A stretch of 37,009 nt of DNA from Bacillota bacterium (GCA_022770665.1 JALEHL010000050.1:1-37009), one strand, 5' to 3'; numbered from the stretch's first letter, positions 8,169 through 15,951 are shown. Program-made: numbers and translations. Notes: generated by a model from the letters alone, not told the origin.

Positions 8169-9062
8169 TTGAAATTTATTGCAAAACATGCAAAACTGGC
8201 GGTCGTAATCGCTGTACTGTGTGGTGCGACTTCCGGATCCCTGAGTGCCATGACGGCAATTCCGTCTATGGGAATCGGCTTTCTCCGACTGACCATTGCT
8301 CTGCCGTTCTTCCTGATTCCTGCACTGCGCAGCGAGGAAAAGCGGAACCAGCTTGCGGCTGTCAGTCGGCATGATCTGTTTCTGTGTGCGGCCAGCGGCG
8401 TATTTCTGTTCGGACACTTCTTTTCCTGGTTCAGCGCTGTGAAACTGACGAATGTGGCCAGTGCGGCAGTCCTTGCATCCCTTCATCCGCTGGTGGTGCT
8501 TCTTGTAACGGTCTTTATCATGAAAAGAAAGGTCAGCTGGAAATCCGTTCTGGCAATCATTGTAGCGCTCTGCGGCGGTGCTGTGATCATGGGATTTGAT
8601 CTGAACACCCTCGCCGGAGGCCATCTGACCGGAAACATCCTGGGATTCCTGGCGGGCATGTTTATGGGACTGTATTTTGCTGTGGGAGACTCGGCGAGAA
8701 AGCGTGTGGACGGAGACCTGTACGTGTTGCTTGTGTTCAGCGTCTGCTGGATCTGTTTCGCAGGAGGAATGATTTTCAGCGGAACCCCTCTGACGGGATA
8801 TACGTTCCAGGATTATCTGTACGTGGTTCTGATGGCGTTCATCTGCCAGATCGGAAGTCATGCGGTGTTCAATATGTGTATCGGACATGTCAGCTCCCTG
8901 TATGTTTCCACCATCGAGTCGGGAGATCCGGTATTCTCGATTTTAGTGGCAGTCGTCTGCCTGCGGCAGATTCCGGCCTTTTATGAAATCGCAGGGTGTG
9001 TTATCGTAGTGGGAGCGCTGCTCTATTATAATTATCAGGAAAGCAGAGATCTGACGCAATGA
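8169..9062 (+). CDS. EamA-family (DMT) membrane transporter
   Basis: A 297-residue protein with about ten hydrophobic segments arranged as two EamA repeats, typical of drug/metabolite exporters in the cytoplasmic membrane. The repeats start around residues 12 and 155 (GNILGFLAGMFMGLYFAVGD). The second ends with the family-like ESGDPVFSILVAVVCLRQIP segment. The start is a TTG at 8169 with AAGAGGTG 7 bases upstream. It begins 4 bases after mtnA and overlaps scpA by 4 bases, so it is translationally coupled to both. The substrate cannot be read from sequence. Confidence 0.85.
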   Translation: MKFIAKHAKLAVVIAVLCGATSGSLSAMTAIPSMGIGFLRLTIALPFFLIPALRSEEKRNQLAAVSRHDLFLCAASGVFLFGHFFSWFSAVKLTNVASAAVLASLHPLVVLLVTVFIMKRKVSWKSVLAIIVALCGGAVIMGFDLNTLAGGHLTGNILGFLAGMFMGLYFAVGDSARKRVDGDLYVLLVFSVCWICFAGGMIFSGTPLTGYTFQDYLYVVLMAFICQIGSHAVFNMCIGHVSSLYVSTIESGDPVFSILVAVVCLRQIPAFYEIAGCVIVVGALLYYNYQESRDLTQ

Positions 9063-9886
9063 GCTATAAAGTGAAGCTGCAGTCTTTTGAAGGACCATTC
9101 GACCTTCTGGTATATCTGATCGAAAATGCGGAAATGAGTATCTACGATATCCAGATCAGTGAGATTACCAGTCAGTATCTGGACTATATCCGGTCGATGC
9201 AGGAGATGGATGTCTATGTGGCCTCTGAATTTATGGTTCTGGCTTCCGCACTGATTGAGATCAAGTCGAAGATGATCCTGCCCAGAAATGTGGATCCGGG
9301 CGCTGAGAATGTCGTAGAGGAGGATCCGCGCAGCGAGCTGGTCGCAAGGCTGCTGGAATATAAAAAATATAAAGAGGCGGCGTCAGTTCTGCAGGAACGG
9401 GAGGAACGCTGCGCTCATATCTATGCAAAACCGCAGGAAGACATTTCTGCATATCTGGAGAAACCAGATGAGTATCTGCAGCTGGATCTGCACCGGTTTG
9501 CCAGTGCTTTTCATCTTTTCCTGCAGAAGAAGCAGAAGCTGGATTCGGTTCGCAGACACTATACCCGGGTCGAGCGGGAAAGAGCACGGATGGAAGAGCG
9601 GATTACCTGGATTGCGGATAAAGTTCGAAGAAATCTGGGGCAGCAGTTCCGTTTTCGTGAATTCATTCAGGACAAAAAGGACCGGTATGACATTGTGGTC
9701 ACGTTTATGTCTGTGCTGGAGATGGCAAAGAGCAGAATCGTGCAGGTGCAGCAGAGTATCACGTATGGTGAGATTGAGATCTGTGCGGGAGAGAACGTGA
9801 ACGGCAAGGTGAATCTGCAGCAGCCGTCCGGTTCGCAGGACGGTGAAGCTGGCAGGAAACAGGAGGAATTGACCGATGGCCAGTAA
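9059..9886 (+). CDS. scpA: Segregation and condensation protein A
   Basis: Kleisin subunit of the SMC-ScpAB condensin that organises the chromosome. The N-terminal SMC-neck-binding region starts YKVKLQSFEGPFDLLVYLI and continues through the SEITSQYLDYI helix and ALIEIKSKMILPR. The C-terminal winged-helix region closes around FMSVLEMAKSRIVQVQQ. The last ~25 residues are low-complexity. Length 275 is slightly above average. It overlaps the transporter by 4 bases and scpB by 11 bases. Confidence 0.95.
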   Translation: MSYKVKLQSFEGPFDLLVYLIENAEMSIYDIQISEITSQYLDYIRSMQEMDVYVASEFMVLASALIEIKSKMILPRNVDPGAENVVEEDPRSELVARLLEYKKYKEAASVLQEREERCAHIYAKPQEDISAYLEKPDEYLQLDLHRFASAFHLFLQKKQKLDSVRRHYTRVERERARMEERITWIADKVRRNLGQQFRFREFIQDKKDRYDIVVTFMSVLEMAKSRIVQVQQSITYGEIEICAGENVNGKVNLQQPSGSQDGEAGRKQEELTDGQ

Positions 9887-10487
9887 AAAGAGTATGAAGT
9901 CTGCGCTGGAGTCCATGCTGTTTGTCTGGGGGCAGCCTCTGGACGTGAAGGCGGCAGCAGATGTTCTCAATGCAGACCGGCAGGAAGTGTACGACTGCTT
10001 CAGGGAGCTGCAGAGAGAGTACGAGCAGGAGGGCCGGGGCATCGTGATCCGGGAAGTGAATCAGTCGTTTCAATTTGTTACCCGGGAAGAAAATGCGGAT
10101 TATATCGAGCGTCTCTGCACACCGGTAAAAGTACGGAAATTATCACAGTCTGCACTGGAAGTACTTGCAATCGTGGCGTATAAACAGCCGGTGACCAAAG
10201 GGGAAATCGAAGCAATCCGCGGAATCAAATGCGACCGTGTTATGGATGGACTGATCCGAAAGGATCTGGTCTGTGAGAAGGGAAGGTCCGATTCCGTCGG
10301 CAGGCCGATACTGTATGGCACCACAGACACATTCCTGGAGAATTTCGGTTTTTCTTCTCTGAAGGAACTGCCGCCTATTGATGATCTGGAAGGTGTGATC
10401 GCAGAAGATACCGATGTCGATGCGGAAGTGGAAAAAGATTCTGACGGCAATCCGATTATGGAAGGACAGATGAAGATTGAAATATAG
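9876..10487 (+). CDS. scpB: Segregation and condensation protein B
   Basis: Dimeric winged-helix partner of ScpA in the bacterial condensin. The N-terminal half has SALESMLFVWGQPLDVK, and the second winged helix has KLSQSALEVLAIVAYKQPV followed by IRGIKCDRVMDGLIRKDLV, both diagnostic. The 203 residues include an acidic tail. AGGAGG precedes the ATG. It ends the operon and is followed by a strong terminator. The Firmicute order scpA-scpB-dacF-...-rluB is partly kept downstream. Confidence 0.95.
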   Translation: MASKKSMKSALESMLFVWGQPLDVKAAADVLNADRQEVYDCFRELQREYEQEGRGIVIREVNQSFQFVTREENADYIERLCTPVKVRKLSQSALEVLAIVAYKQPVTKGEIEAIRGIKCDRVMDGLIRKDLVCEKGRSDSVGRPILYGTTDTFLENFGFSSLKELPPIDDLEGVIAEDTDVDAEVEKDSDGNPIMEGQMKIEI

Positions 10488-10540
10488 GCCGGAAGGCGGA
10501 ACCCGAAGATTCTGCAGTGTAATTCATAAAACAGGAAAAG

Positions 10541-10578
10541 AACGTCAAATGGTCCCCGGATCAGCTGACGTTTTTTTT
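10541..10578 (+). terminator. Intrinsic terminator after scpB
   Basis: AACGTCA (10541-10547) pairs with TGACGTT, with an inner TGGTCC-CC-GGATCA stem. A run of T follows. Confidence 0.85.
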
Positions 10579-10705
10579 ATCAAACAGGAAGACAGGCGTT
10601 CCATGGAGGAAGGAAGACACTTCCGGTAGCGGCCCACCGGGGGTTTGAAAAAAAGCTGTCATATCACAGCCGCAATCCCGTAAACTGCTTTAGGGAGCGG
10701 GGAAA
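10579..10705 (+). other. Structured leader upstream of dacF, no known class recognised
   Basis: About 125 bases between the scpB terminator and dacF hold several possible stems. These are GGAAG-N7-CTTCC near 10610, GCTGT-CATATC-ACAGC near 10650-10665, and GGGGTT pairing with AATCCC around that hairpin. I found no clear promoter. The AGCCGCAATCCCGT segment loosely recalls part of the c-di-AMP (ydaO) riboswitch core, but the rest does not fit, so I leave the class open. Confidence 0.35.
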
Positions 10706-11656
10706 ATGAGAATATCTGTTTCAGGGAGAAAAAGAGAACATTTATCGAAGAAAGAAAACAGAAAGAGGAAAATGGAATCAAAGCAGAAAGCTGCATACCT
10801 GGCGGTTTCCGCCTTTGTCATTCTGACACTTGCGTTATCAGTTCTGACCGTCTGCAGAGTCCTTGCAAAGGCAGCGGATGCCAGGAAATTCGAATATCCG
10901 GCGGCGGTCAGCGTGCCGTCTGTTTCCGCTGCAGCAGCCGTTCTCATCGATGCAGATGACGGGAAAGAACTGTATGCATACCATGCTGAGGAAAAGATGT
11001 ATCCGGCCAGCACGACAAAAATCATGACTGCGCTGGTCGTTCTGGAAACCATGGAAACGCTTGGCCTGGACCTGGACAGCGAAATTGTGGTACCGGCAGA
11101 GGCACAGGGGGTGGAAGGATCCTCCATACACCTGAAGGCAGGGGAGAGGGTGAGCGTGGAGGAACTGCTTTACGGGCTCATGCTTCAGTCCGGCAATGAC
11201 AGTGCAGCGGCACTGGCGGCATGCGTCGGCGGCAGCACAGAGCATTTTCTCGATCAGATGAACCGGCGCGCAGAAGAACTGGGCTGTCAGCAGACCCATT
11301 TCGCCAATCCCAGCGGGCTGTATGATGAAAACCATTATACGACGGCCAGAGACCTGGCATGCATCGCACGGGCTGCCATGATGCGGGAGGATTTCCGGCA
11401 GATCGTGGAAACAAAGGAATGGAACAGCGGACATCGCACTTTCGTAAATAAAAACAAGACGGTCTTTCAGTATGAGGGAGGCAATGGTGTGAAGATTGGA
11501 TTTACCAAAGCCTCCGGCAGGACGCTGGCGGCCTCAGCAAGCCGGGACGGACATGAGGTCATCGCTGTGGTACTCAATGACGGGAACTGGTTTCAGGACG
11601 CTTACCATCTGATGGATTACGGGTTTTCGCTTCTTGAATGTGAGGCAGAAAAATAA
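10706..11656 (+). CDS. dacF: D-alanyl-D-alanine carboxypeptidase, DacF type
   Basis: Serine-type penicillin-binding protein that trims peptidoglycan stem peptides outside the membrane. A positively charged N-terminus and a membrane segment around residues 28-50 act as signal anchor. The active-site motifs are S102TTK105 and S162GN164. The third motif is K263IG265 instead of KTG, an unusual replacement. The protein lacks the usual extra C-terminal domain and ends soon after the transpeptidase fold (316 residues). ATG 10706 has GGGAGCGGGG upstream. A second in-frame ATG at 10772 has AAGAGG in front and is an alternative start. It probably begins the unit continuing to 14734. Confidence 0.9.
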   Translation: MRISVSGRKREHLSKKENRKRKMESKQKAAYLAVSAFVILTLALSVLTVCRVLAKAADARKFEYPAAVSVPSVSAAAAVLIDADDGKELYAYHAEEKMYPASTTKIMTALVVLETMETLGLDLDSEIVVPAEAQGVEGSSIHLKAGERVSVEELLYGLMLQSGNDSAAALAACVGGSTEHFLDQMNRRAEELGCQQTHFANPSGLYDENHYTTARDLACIARAAMMREDFRQIVETKEWNSGHRTFVNKNKTVFQYEGGNGVKIGFTKASGRTLAASASRDGHEVIAVVLNDGNWFQDAYHLMDYGFSLLECEAEK

Positions 11657-11677
11657 AATGACAGCAGGAGGTTCAAT

Positions 11678-12694
11678 GTGGAATATCAATGCGCAGACAG
11701 GGGCACGCGGCGATGCCCCTGTCATCTGATCGCTGCGGGGCAGTGCTATACCTGTACGATGACGCGGACCGGAAGATGCAGCTGTGAAGAGGAAGCCGGG
11801 TGGCAGGGGGTCTGCCCGTACACGGAGTATATGCAGCAGGACGAAACGGCAGTCTGGGAAAAGCCGGAGCCCGTGTCGGAAGTCGAAGTCCTACGCAAAA
11901 TTCATTATGGCGGCGGCTTTTTTACAGTCAGACTGTCGGTACCGGCGGGGATTGCGGAGGCCTGTCTTCGTCCTGGAGCCTATCTGATGGCAGAAGCCGT
12001 GGGATGCCGCATGCCGCTGTCTGTGCTGCGGGCAGAGCGGCATGGAAGACGGGGATTTGTGGAGATTGCGGTAAAGGCGACAGGTCCGAAAACAGCGGCA
12101 CTGACGGGCTACAGCCTCCGGCAGGACCGGAAAATCAAGTCCGGGAGTGAAGCTGCCGTGTGCCGGGAGCCGGCGCAGTGGCATATCGCCGGCCCCTATT
12201 TTAACGGCCTGCTGCACGGTGAACTGCTGGAGCTGGCTGCGGGAGAAGGAAAAGCAGGTGATATCCCGGTGATCTGCCGTGGTGCGGCAGCGGTGCCGTT
12301 TCTGGCAGCGCAGCAGTTTCTGAAGTCATCGGAGATCTATTTCGATGATTCGGCGCTTCCGGAAGCATTTGTCTGCGAATACTTTTCCGGGATCCCCTTT
12401 GAGCGGGTTCATCTGGATCGGGAGAAAGATCTGCGGAAAATGAAAAAACGTCTGCGGGATGCAGCGGATCAGAAGGGGAGGCAGAATCATCTGCCCCTTG
12501 CGCTGCTGATGGTAAGTCCGTATTATGTACAGCAGCTGACGGAAGAACTGTCAGAAATCCAGAAGTGTCGGCTGGTCATTCCCAATGCGGCCAGCCTCTG
12601 CTGCGGGATGGGATTCTGCGGTTCATGCAGCCATACTGACGGACAGGGCCGTACCGTGAGACTTTGCAAATGCAGCCCGGTCGTGGTAGAATAG
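11678..12694 (+). CDS. PyrK-like iron-sulfur flavoprotein subunit, cysteine-rich N-terminus
   Basis: A 338-residue protein of the ferredoxin-reductase/dihydroorotate-dehydrogenase electron-transfer type. The C-terminus carries a PyrK-style [2Fe-2S] signature (CCGMGFCGSCSHTDGQGR ... RLCKCSPVV). The middle region, about 70-180, resembles the FAD-binding barrel (GAYLMAEAVG ... RMPLSV). The first 50 residues are unusual: nine cysteines (CPCHLIAAGQCYTCTMTRTG ... CSCEEE ... GVCPY) that could bind another metal centre. No pyrD is adjacent, so pyrimidine synthesis is not implied. The start is a GTG with CAGGAGG 6 bases upstream. The partner oxidoreductase could be the flavoprotein at 13340. The function is inferred only at fold level. 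Confidence 0.65.
   Translation: MEYQCADRGTRRCPCHLIAAGQCYTCTMTRTGRCSCEEEAGWQGVCPYTEYMQQDETAVWEKPEPVSEVEVLRKIHYGGGFFTVRLSVPAGIAEACLRPGAYLMAEAVGCRMPLSVLRAERHGRRGFVEIAVKATGPKTAALTGYSLRQDRKIKSGSEAAVCREPAQWHIAGPYFNGLLHGELLELAAGEGKAGDIPVICRGAAAVPFLAAQQFLKSSEIYFDDSALPEAFVCEYFSGIPFERVHLDREKDLRKMKKRLRDAADQKGRQNHLPLALLMVSPYYVQQLTEELSEIQKCRLVIPNAASLCCGMGFCGSCSHTDGQGRTVRLCKCSPVVVE
12664..12692 (+). promoter_or_regulatory. Possible sigma-A promoter ahead of mnmM
   Basis: TTGCAA (12664-12669), exactly 17 bases, then TAGAAT (12687-12692), lying inside the 3' end of the preceding gene. It would allow mnmM and the following flavoprotein to be transcribed separately. Confidence 0.5.
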
Positions 12695-12735
12695 AACTGC
12701 CTGGAACGGCAGGAGAATCCTTTGGGAGGTGAATT

Positions 12736-13296
12736 ATGAACGTATTGAGAAATACCACGGCACTGGCTCTGACACTCTGCCTGCAGTATGCTGATGAAAC
12801 CGGCGCGGCAGTGGATGCCACCTGCGGAAACGGAAATGACACCCTGTGGCTTTCAGAACACTTTGCTAGGGTATATGGATTTGATATACAGCAGGAGGCC
12901 ATCAGCGCCACCGCCGCGAAGCTGAAAGCAGCAGGCCGCACGAATGTGGAGCTGATCTGCGACAGCCATGAACACATGGAACGCTATGTCCGAGAAACAC
13001 CGAAAGTCATCATTTTTAATCTAGGATATCTGCCGGGAGGCAATCGGCAGATCAGTACCAGCAGCGGCACAACACTGCAGGCACTGTCTGCGGCTCTGGA
13101 TCTTCTGGCAGTGGACGGACTGCTGTGTGTCACGATGTACCAGGGCCACAGGGAAGGTTACCTGGAACGTCTGAAAGTGCTGGAATGGGCAGGAAGGCTG
13201 GATAAGTCCGTCTACCACTGTGTACACACGGACATGATCAATCAGCCCGGAAAACCGCCGGAGATCCTTTGGATCACGAAGAAAAAGAATGTCTGA
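12736..13296 (+). CDS. mnmM: MnmM/YtqB-family tRNA methyltransferase
   Basis: Class I SAM methyltransferase of the YtqB family. The Bacillus member (MnmM) was reported to methylate 5-aminomethyl-2-thiouridine at the tRNA wobble position. The SAM motif is VDATCGNGNDTLWL (residues ~32-45). The acidic residue is in VYGFDIQQEAI, and the family motif is FNLGYLPGG near residue 94. A MYQGHREG segment closes the core. The 186 residues match the family. GGGAGGTGAATT precedes the ATG. The adjacent MnmG/TrmFO-like flavoprotein gives a suggestive tRNA-modification context. Confidence 0.85.
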   Translation: MNVLRNTTALALTLCLQYADETGAAVDATCGNGNDTLWLSEHFARVYGFDIQQEAISATAAKLKAAGRTNVELICDSHEHMERYVRETPKVIIFNLGYLPGGNRQISTSSGTTLQALSAALDLLAVDGLLCVTMYQGHREGYLERLKVLEWAGRLDKSVYHCVHTDMINQPGKPPEILWITKKKNV

Positions 13297-13301
13297 ATGA
13301 C

Positions 13302-13332
13302 ACCTCCCCTGCATAGGAATAGCAGGGGAGGT
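13302..13332 (+). promoter_or_regulatory. Hairpin enclosing the ribosome-binding site of the next gene
   Basis: ACCTCCCCTGC (13302-13312) pairs perfectly over 11 bases with GCAGGGGAGGT (13322-13332) around a 9-base loop. The right arm contains GGGGAGG, the ribosome-binding site of the gene starting at 13340. The stem starts 6 bases after the mnmM stop, so ribosomes ending mnmM could open it. It has only a poor T tail (TTTGTTTT), so a terminator role is less certain. Confidence 0.7.
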
Positions 13333-13339
13333 TTGTTTT

Positions 13340-14734
13340 ATGAGGGAAATATTAGTGATCGGAGGCGGATGGGCCGGCTGCAGTGCGGCGCTTGCTGCGG
13401 CAAAACAGGGTGCCCGGGTCAGGCTGCTGGAAAAGACGGATCTGCTGCTGGGAGCGGGAAATGCAGGCGGTATTATGAGAAACAACGGCAGGTTCACTGC
13501 GGCAGAGGAAAATATCGCTCTGGGTGCGGGAGAACTGTTTTGGATTACAGACCGGTATGCGGTACACAGAGATGTGGACTTTCCGGGACATGCGCATGCA
13601 AGTTTTTATGATGCGGGCCAGGTGGAAGCGGCTGTGCGCCGCCTCCTGAAAGAACGTGGAATCGAAGTGTGCTTCTGCAGAAGAGCGGTGGATATCCGCT
13701 GGGAGATGTCTCCGCGAAAGAAAAAAAAGATTACGGCAGTGAAGGCGATTTCCTCCGGTGCGGCGTTTCACAGGAATGAGAGCGCAGACTGCGGAAGTAC
13801 CGGTATGGAGAGCGAATGGCTGGAGGCGGATGCTTTTGTGGAAGCGACCGGCTCCAGTGGTCCGATGGGAAACTGTATGCGGTATGGGAGAGGCTGTGCC
13901 ATGTGTGTGCAGCGCTGCCCGGCCTTCGGCCCGCGGGTCAGTCTGACCGCGCGGGCCGGGGCCGCCGATCTGGCGGGCCGCCGCGAAAGCGGCAGGCCGG
14001 GCGCGCTGAGCGGGTCCTGCAAGCTGGAAAAAAAGAGCCTGTCGCCAGCGCTGCAGGAGATGCTCAGCCGCGACGGCTTTGCGGTTGTGCCGCTGCCGCC
14101 GGAACTGGTGCAGCGGGGGAAGCTGAAAGAAAAGGTCTGCCAGCAGTATGCGCTGGACAGCTTTGCGGAAAATCTTATCCTGATCGATACGGGAGAAGCC
14201 AAACTTATGACCCCGTTCTTCCCGCTGGAGCAGCTGCGGACTGTAGAAGGATTTGAAGAGGTCCGTTTTCTGGATCCGTGTGCCGGCGGCAGAGGAAATT
14301 CCGTTCGTTATATGAGTGTGGGACTGCGGGAGGACACGATGCTGGCGGAAGGCTTCGAAAATCTGTTCCTGGGCGGCGAAAAATCCGGATTCTTTGTGGG
14401 TCATACAGAGGCGATTACCACGGGCAGCCTGGCAGGCTATAACGCGGCGCGTTTCACAATGCAGCCTGCAGTTTCTCAGCACGAAGTACCGGCATCAGCA
14501 GAAAATCCGGGAATGCTGATTTTGCCAAGAACACTGGCAGCAGGAGAACTACTTGCATACGCGCAGGAAGTGCTGCTGGAGGAGGACGGACTGTACCGGC
14601 GACTCACCTTCGCAGGTGGGGAATTTTTTCAGCGCATGAAAGACAAGGGGCTGTACCGGATGGCTCCCAAAGAGATTCGAAAGGTCGTGGAGGCTGCAGG
14701 GCTTCTGGGGGTTTACGAAAAACAGAAAGCATAA
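13340..14734 (+). CDS. FAD-dependent oxidoreductase resembling MnmG/TrmFO flavoproteins
   Basis: A 464-residue flavoprotein. The N-terminal dinucleotide-binding motif is ILVIGGGWAGCSAALAAAKQ (residues 4-23), followed by the acidic LLEK. The C-terminal FAD signature is NLFLGGEKSGFFVGHTEAIT and then GSLAGYNAAR, the arrangement seen in GidA/MnmG, TrmFO and related FAD proteins. Residues ~185-235 include CAMCVQRCPAFG, a cysteine cluster not typical of MnmG, so it may carry an extra redox centre. A G+C-rich patch at about 13920-14020 encodes an Arg/Gly/Ala-rich segment out of character with the rest. Its neighbours, mnmM and the PyrK-like subunit, suggest a tRNA-modification or electron-transfer role; the substrate is unknown. 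Confidence 0.7.
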   Translation: MREILVIGGGWAGCSAALAAAKQGARVRLLEKTDLLLGAGNAGGIMRNNGRFTAAEENIALGAGELFWITDRYAVHRDVDFPGHAHASFYDAGQVEAAVRRLLKERGIEVCFCRRAVDIRWEMSPRKKKKITAVKAISSGAAFHRNESADCGSTGMESEWLEADAFVEATGSSGPMGNCMRYGRGCAMCVQRCPAFGPRVSLTARAGAADLAGRRESGRPGALSGSCKLEKKSLSPALQEMLSRDGFAVVPLPPELVQRGKLKEKVCQQYALDSFAENLILIDTGEAKLMTPFFPLEQLRTVEGFEEVRFLDPCAGGRGNSVRYMSVGLREDTMLAEGFENLFLGGEKSGFFVGHTEAITTGSLAGYNAARFTMQPAVSQHEVPASAENPGMLILPRTLAAGELLAYAQEVLLEEDGLYRRLTFAGGEFFQRMKDKGLYRMAPKEIRKVVEAAGLLGVYEKQKA

Positions 14735-14747
14735 AAAACGCCAAAGC

Positions 14748-14935
14748 TTATGTATGCAGCGATTTTTTCGGGCACTCCTCCATGCAGGTGAGGCATTTTC
14801 CGGTATCGTTCTTTACCCGAAGCAGGGAAAAATAGCTGGCGGGTTTCAGGGAGACCGTCACGGGACAGAGGTACTTGCAGAATGCACGGTTATCCTGAAA
14901 AGCGAAGGCCAGAAGGTTGATTTTAGCACAGGCGG
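14748..14935 (-). pseudogene. Remnant of a 4Fe-4S ferredoxin-type membrane protein gene
   Basis: Read on the minus strand, this frame ends with NRAFCKYLCPVTVSLKPASY, then FSLLRVKND and TGKCLTCMEECPKKSLHT before a stop. The FCKYLCPV motif followed by cysteine-cluster sequence is typical of NapH/CcoG-like 4Fe-4S proteins. The expected N-terminal membrane helices are missing: upstream the frame runs into the rluB promoter region. The last cluster reads CxxCxxxCP, one cysteine group short. Start, RBS and at least one cluster are therefore lost. I see no other gene in this 385-base gap between 14735 and 15119. Confidence 0.65.
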
Positions 14936-15009
14936 TTTCCGAAGTCCAGATGAAATAGCGGAGCGGCATGGCGTGTCGCTGCGATGCGGTGTCTAAACGG
15001 TTTGTCATC

Positions 15010-15038
15010 TTGCGGCATGCAGGATTCTGTGATACAAT
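15010..15038 (+). promoter_or_regulatory. Sigma-A-type promoter of rluB
   Basis: TTGCGG (15010-15015), exactly 17 bases, then TACAAT (15033-15038). It is followed by a G+C-rich leader with repeated GCCGGC-type stems up to the rluB start at 15120. Confidence 0.65.
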
Positions 15039-15119
15039 AGGGCGAAATGATTTTGCCCGGAAACGCCAGCGGCCGGCAGCCGGCAGCGCGGAGGACGGGC
15101 AGCAAGGAGCAGAGAAGCG

Positions 15120-15824
15120 ATGAGAATCAATAAATATATTGCCCAGGCTGGCGTGGCGAGCCGCCGGAAAGCGGACGAACTGATCCGCTGCGGAAATGTG
15201 AAGGTGAATGGAGCGGTGCTGCGGGAACCCGGATATGATGTGCAGGAGGGAGACCGCGTAGAGATTAACGGGGCCGAAGTGGGAGGCGCACAGAAGCTGG
15301 AGTATGTGCTGATTAACAAGCCGCTGGGCATGGTGACTACAGTGGAGGATGACAGGGACCGGCTGACGGTCATGGATGTGGTGAAGGATATTGATGCGAG
15401 GCTGTTTCCTGTAGGAAGGCTGGACTACAATACCAGCGGCGCGCTGATCATGACCAATGACGGCGATATGGCGTATCGGCTGACCCATCCGAAGCACGAA
15501 GTCTATAAGACATACCGGGCTCTGGTAAAGGGAGTGCTGTCCAATGAACGGGCCGCCAGGCTGCGGCGCGGCGTGGATATCGGCGGGTTCGTCACATCAC
15601 CGGCGAAGGTGAAGATTCTCAAGGGAACCCAGCATTCCACACTGGTGGAAATTGCGATCCATGAAGGAAAGAACCGGCAGGTACGAAAGATGTTCGCTGC
15701 AGTGGGGAATCCGGTGCAGGAGCTGGAGCGGGTGGCGATCGGCGAGGTCCGTCTCGGACATCTGAAGCCGGGCCATTACCGGAAACTGACCAGAGAAGAG
15801 ATCGAATATCTGAAAAACTGCTGA
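15120..15824 (+). CDS. rluB: Ribosomal large-subunit pseudouridine synthase B-type
   Basis: Converts a uridine of helix 89/93-region 23S rRNA to pseudouridine, by family. An S4 RNA-binding domain covers residues 1-60 (MRINKYIAQAGVASRRKADE). It is followed by the RsuA-type catalytic domain with the active-site aspartate in VGRLDYNTSGALIMTNDG and the GKNRQVRKMFAAVG motif. The 234 residues match the family. AAGGAG lies about 10 bases before the ATG. In many Firmicutes rluB belongs to the scpAB-spmAB group; here it has its own promoter and terminator. Confidence 0.93.
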   Translation: MRINKYIAQAGVASRRKADELIRCGNVKVNGAVLREPGYDVQEGDRVEINGAEVGGAQKLEYVLINKPLGMVTTVEDDRDRLTVMDVVKDIDARLFPVGRLDYNTSGALIMTNDGDMAYRLTHPKHEVYKTYRALVKGVLSNERAARLRRGVDIGGFVTSPAKVKILKGTQHSTLVEIAIHEGKNRQVRKMFAAVGNPVQELERVAIGEVRLGHLKPGHYRKLTREEIEYLKNC

Positions 15825-15860
15825 GCTGTTCTGCCCGGCCGCAGAGCACCGCAGCAATGA

Positions 15861-15894
15861 AAGACACCCGGCGCATACGCGCCGGGTGTCTTTT
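15861..15894 (+). terminator. Intrinsic terminator, probably bidirectional, between rluB and kal
   Basis: GACACCCGGCGC pairs perfectly with GCGCCGGGTGTC (15863-15874 with 15879-15890) around ATAC. AA precedes the stem and TTTT follows it. It can end rluB rightward and kal, which points toward it, leftward. Confidence 0.85.
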
Positions 15895-15951
15895 CAGCAA
15901 AGTTTAAAAAGTTTTGAAGATGTATCAGTAGGTATCACTTAAAGTGACAGA

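Noticed and set aside
10620-10705. ydaO (c-di-AMP) riboswitch before dacF
   Set aside because: Only a short AGCCGCAATCCCGT stretch recalls the core; the GGGGA...GGGTGAAT and CAGCTAACCTCG parts are not there.
14754-14996. An 80-residue plus-strand frame in the gap before rluB
   Set aside because: It is antisense to the ferredoxin remnant and has no RBS; the recognisable protein signal is on the other strand.
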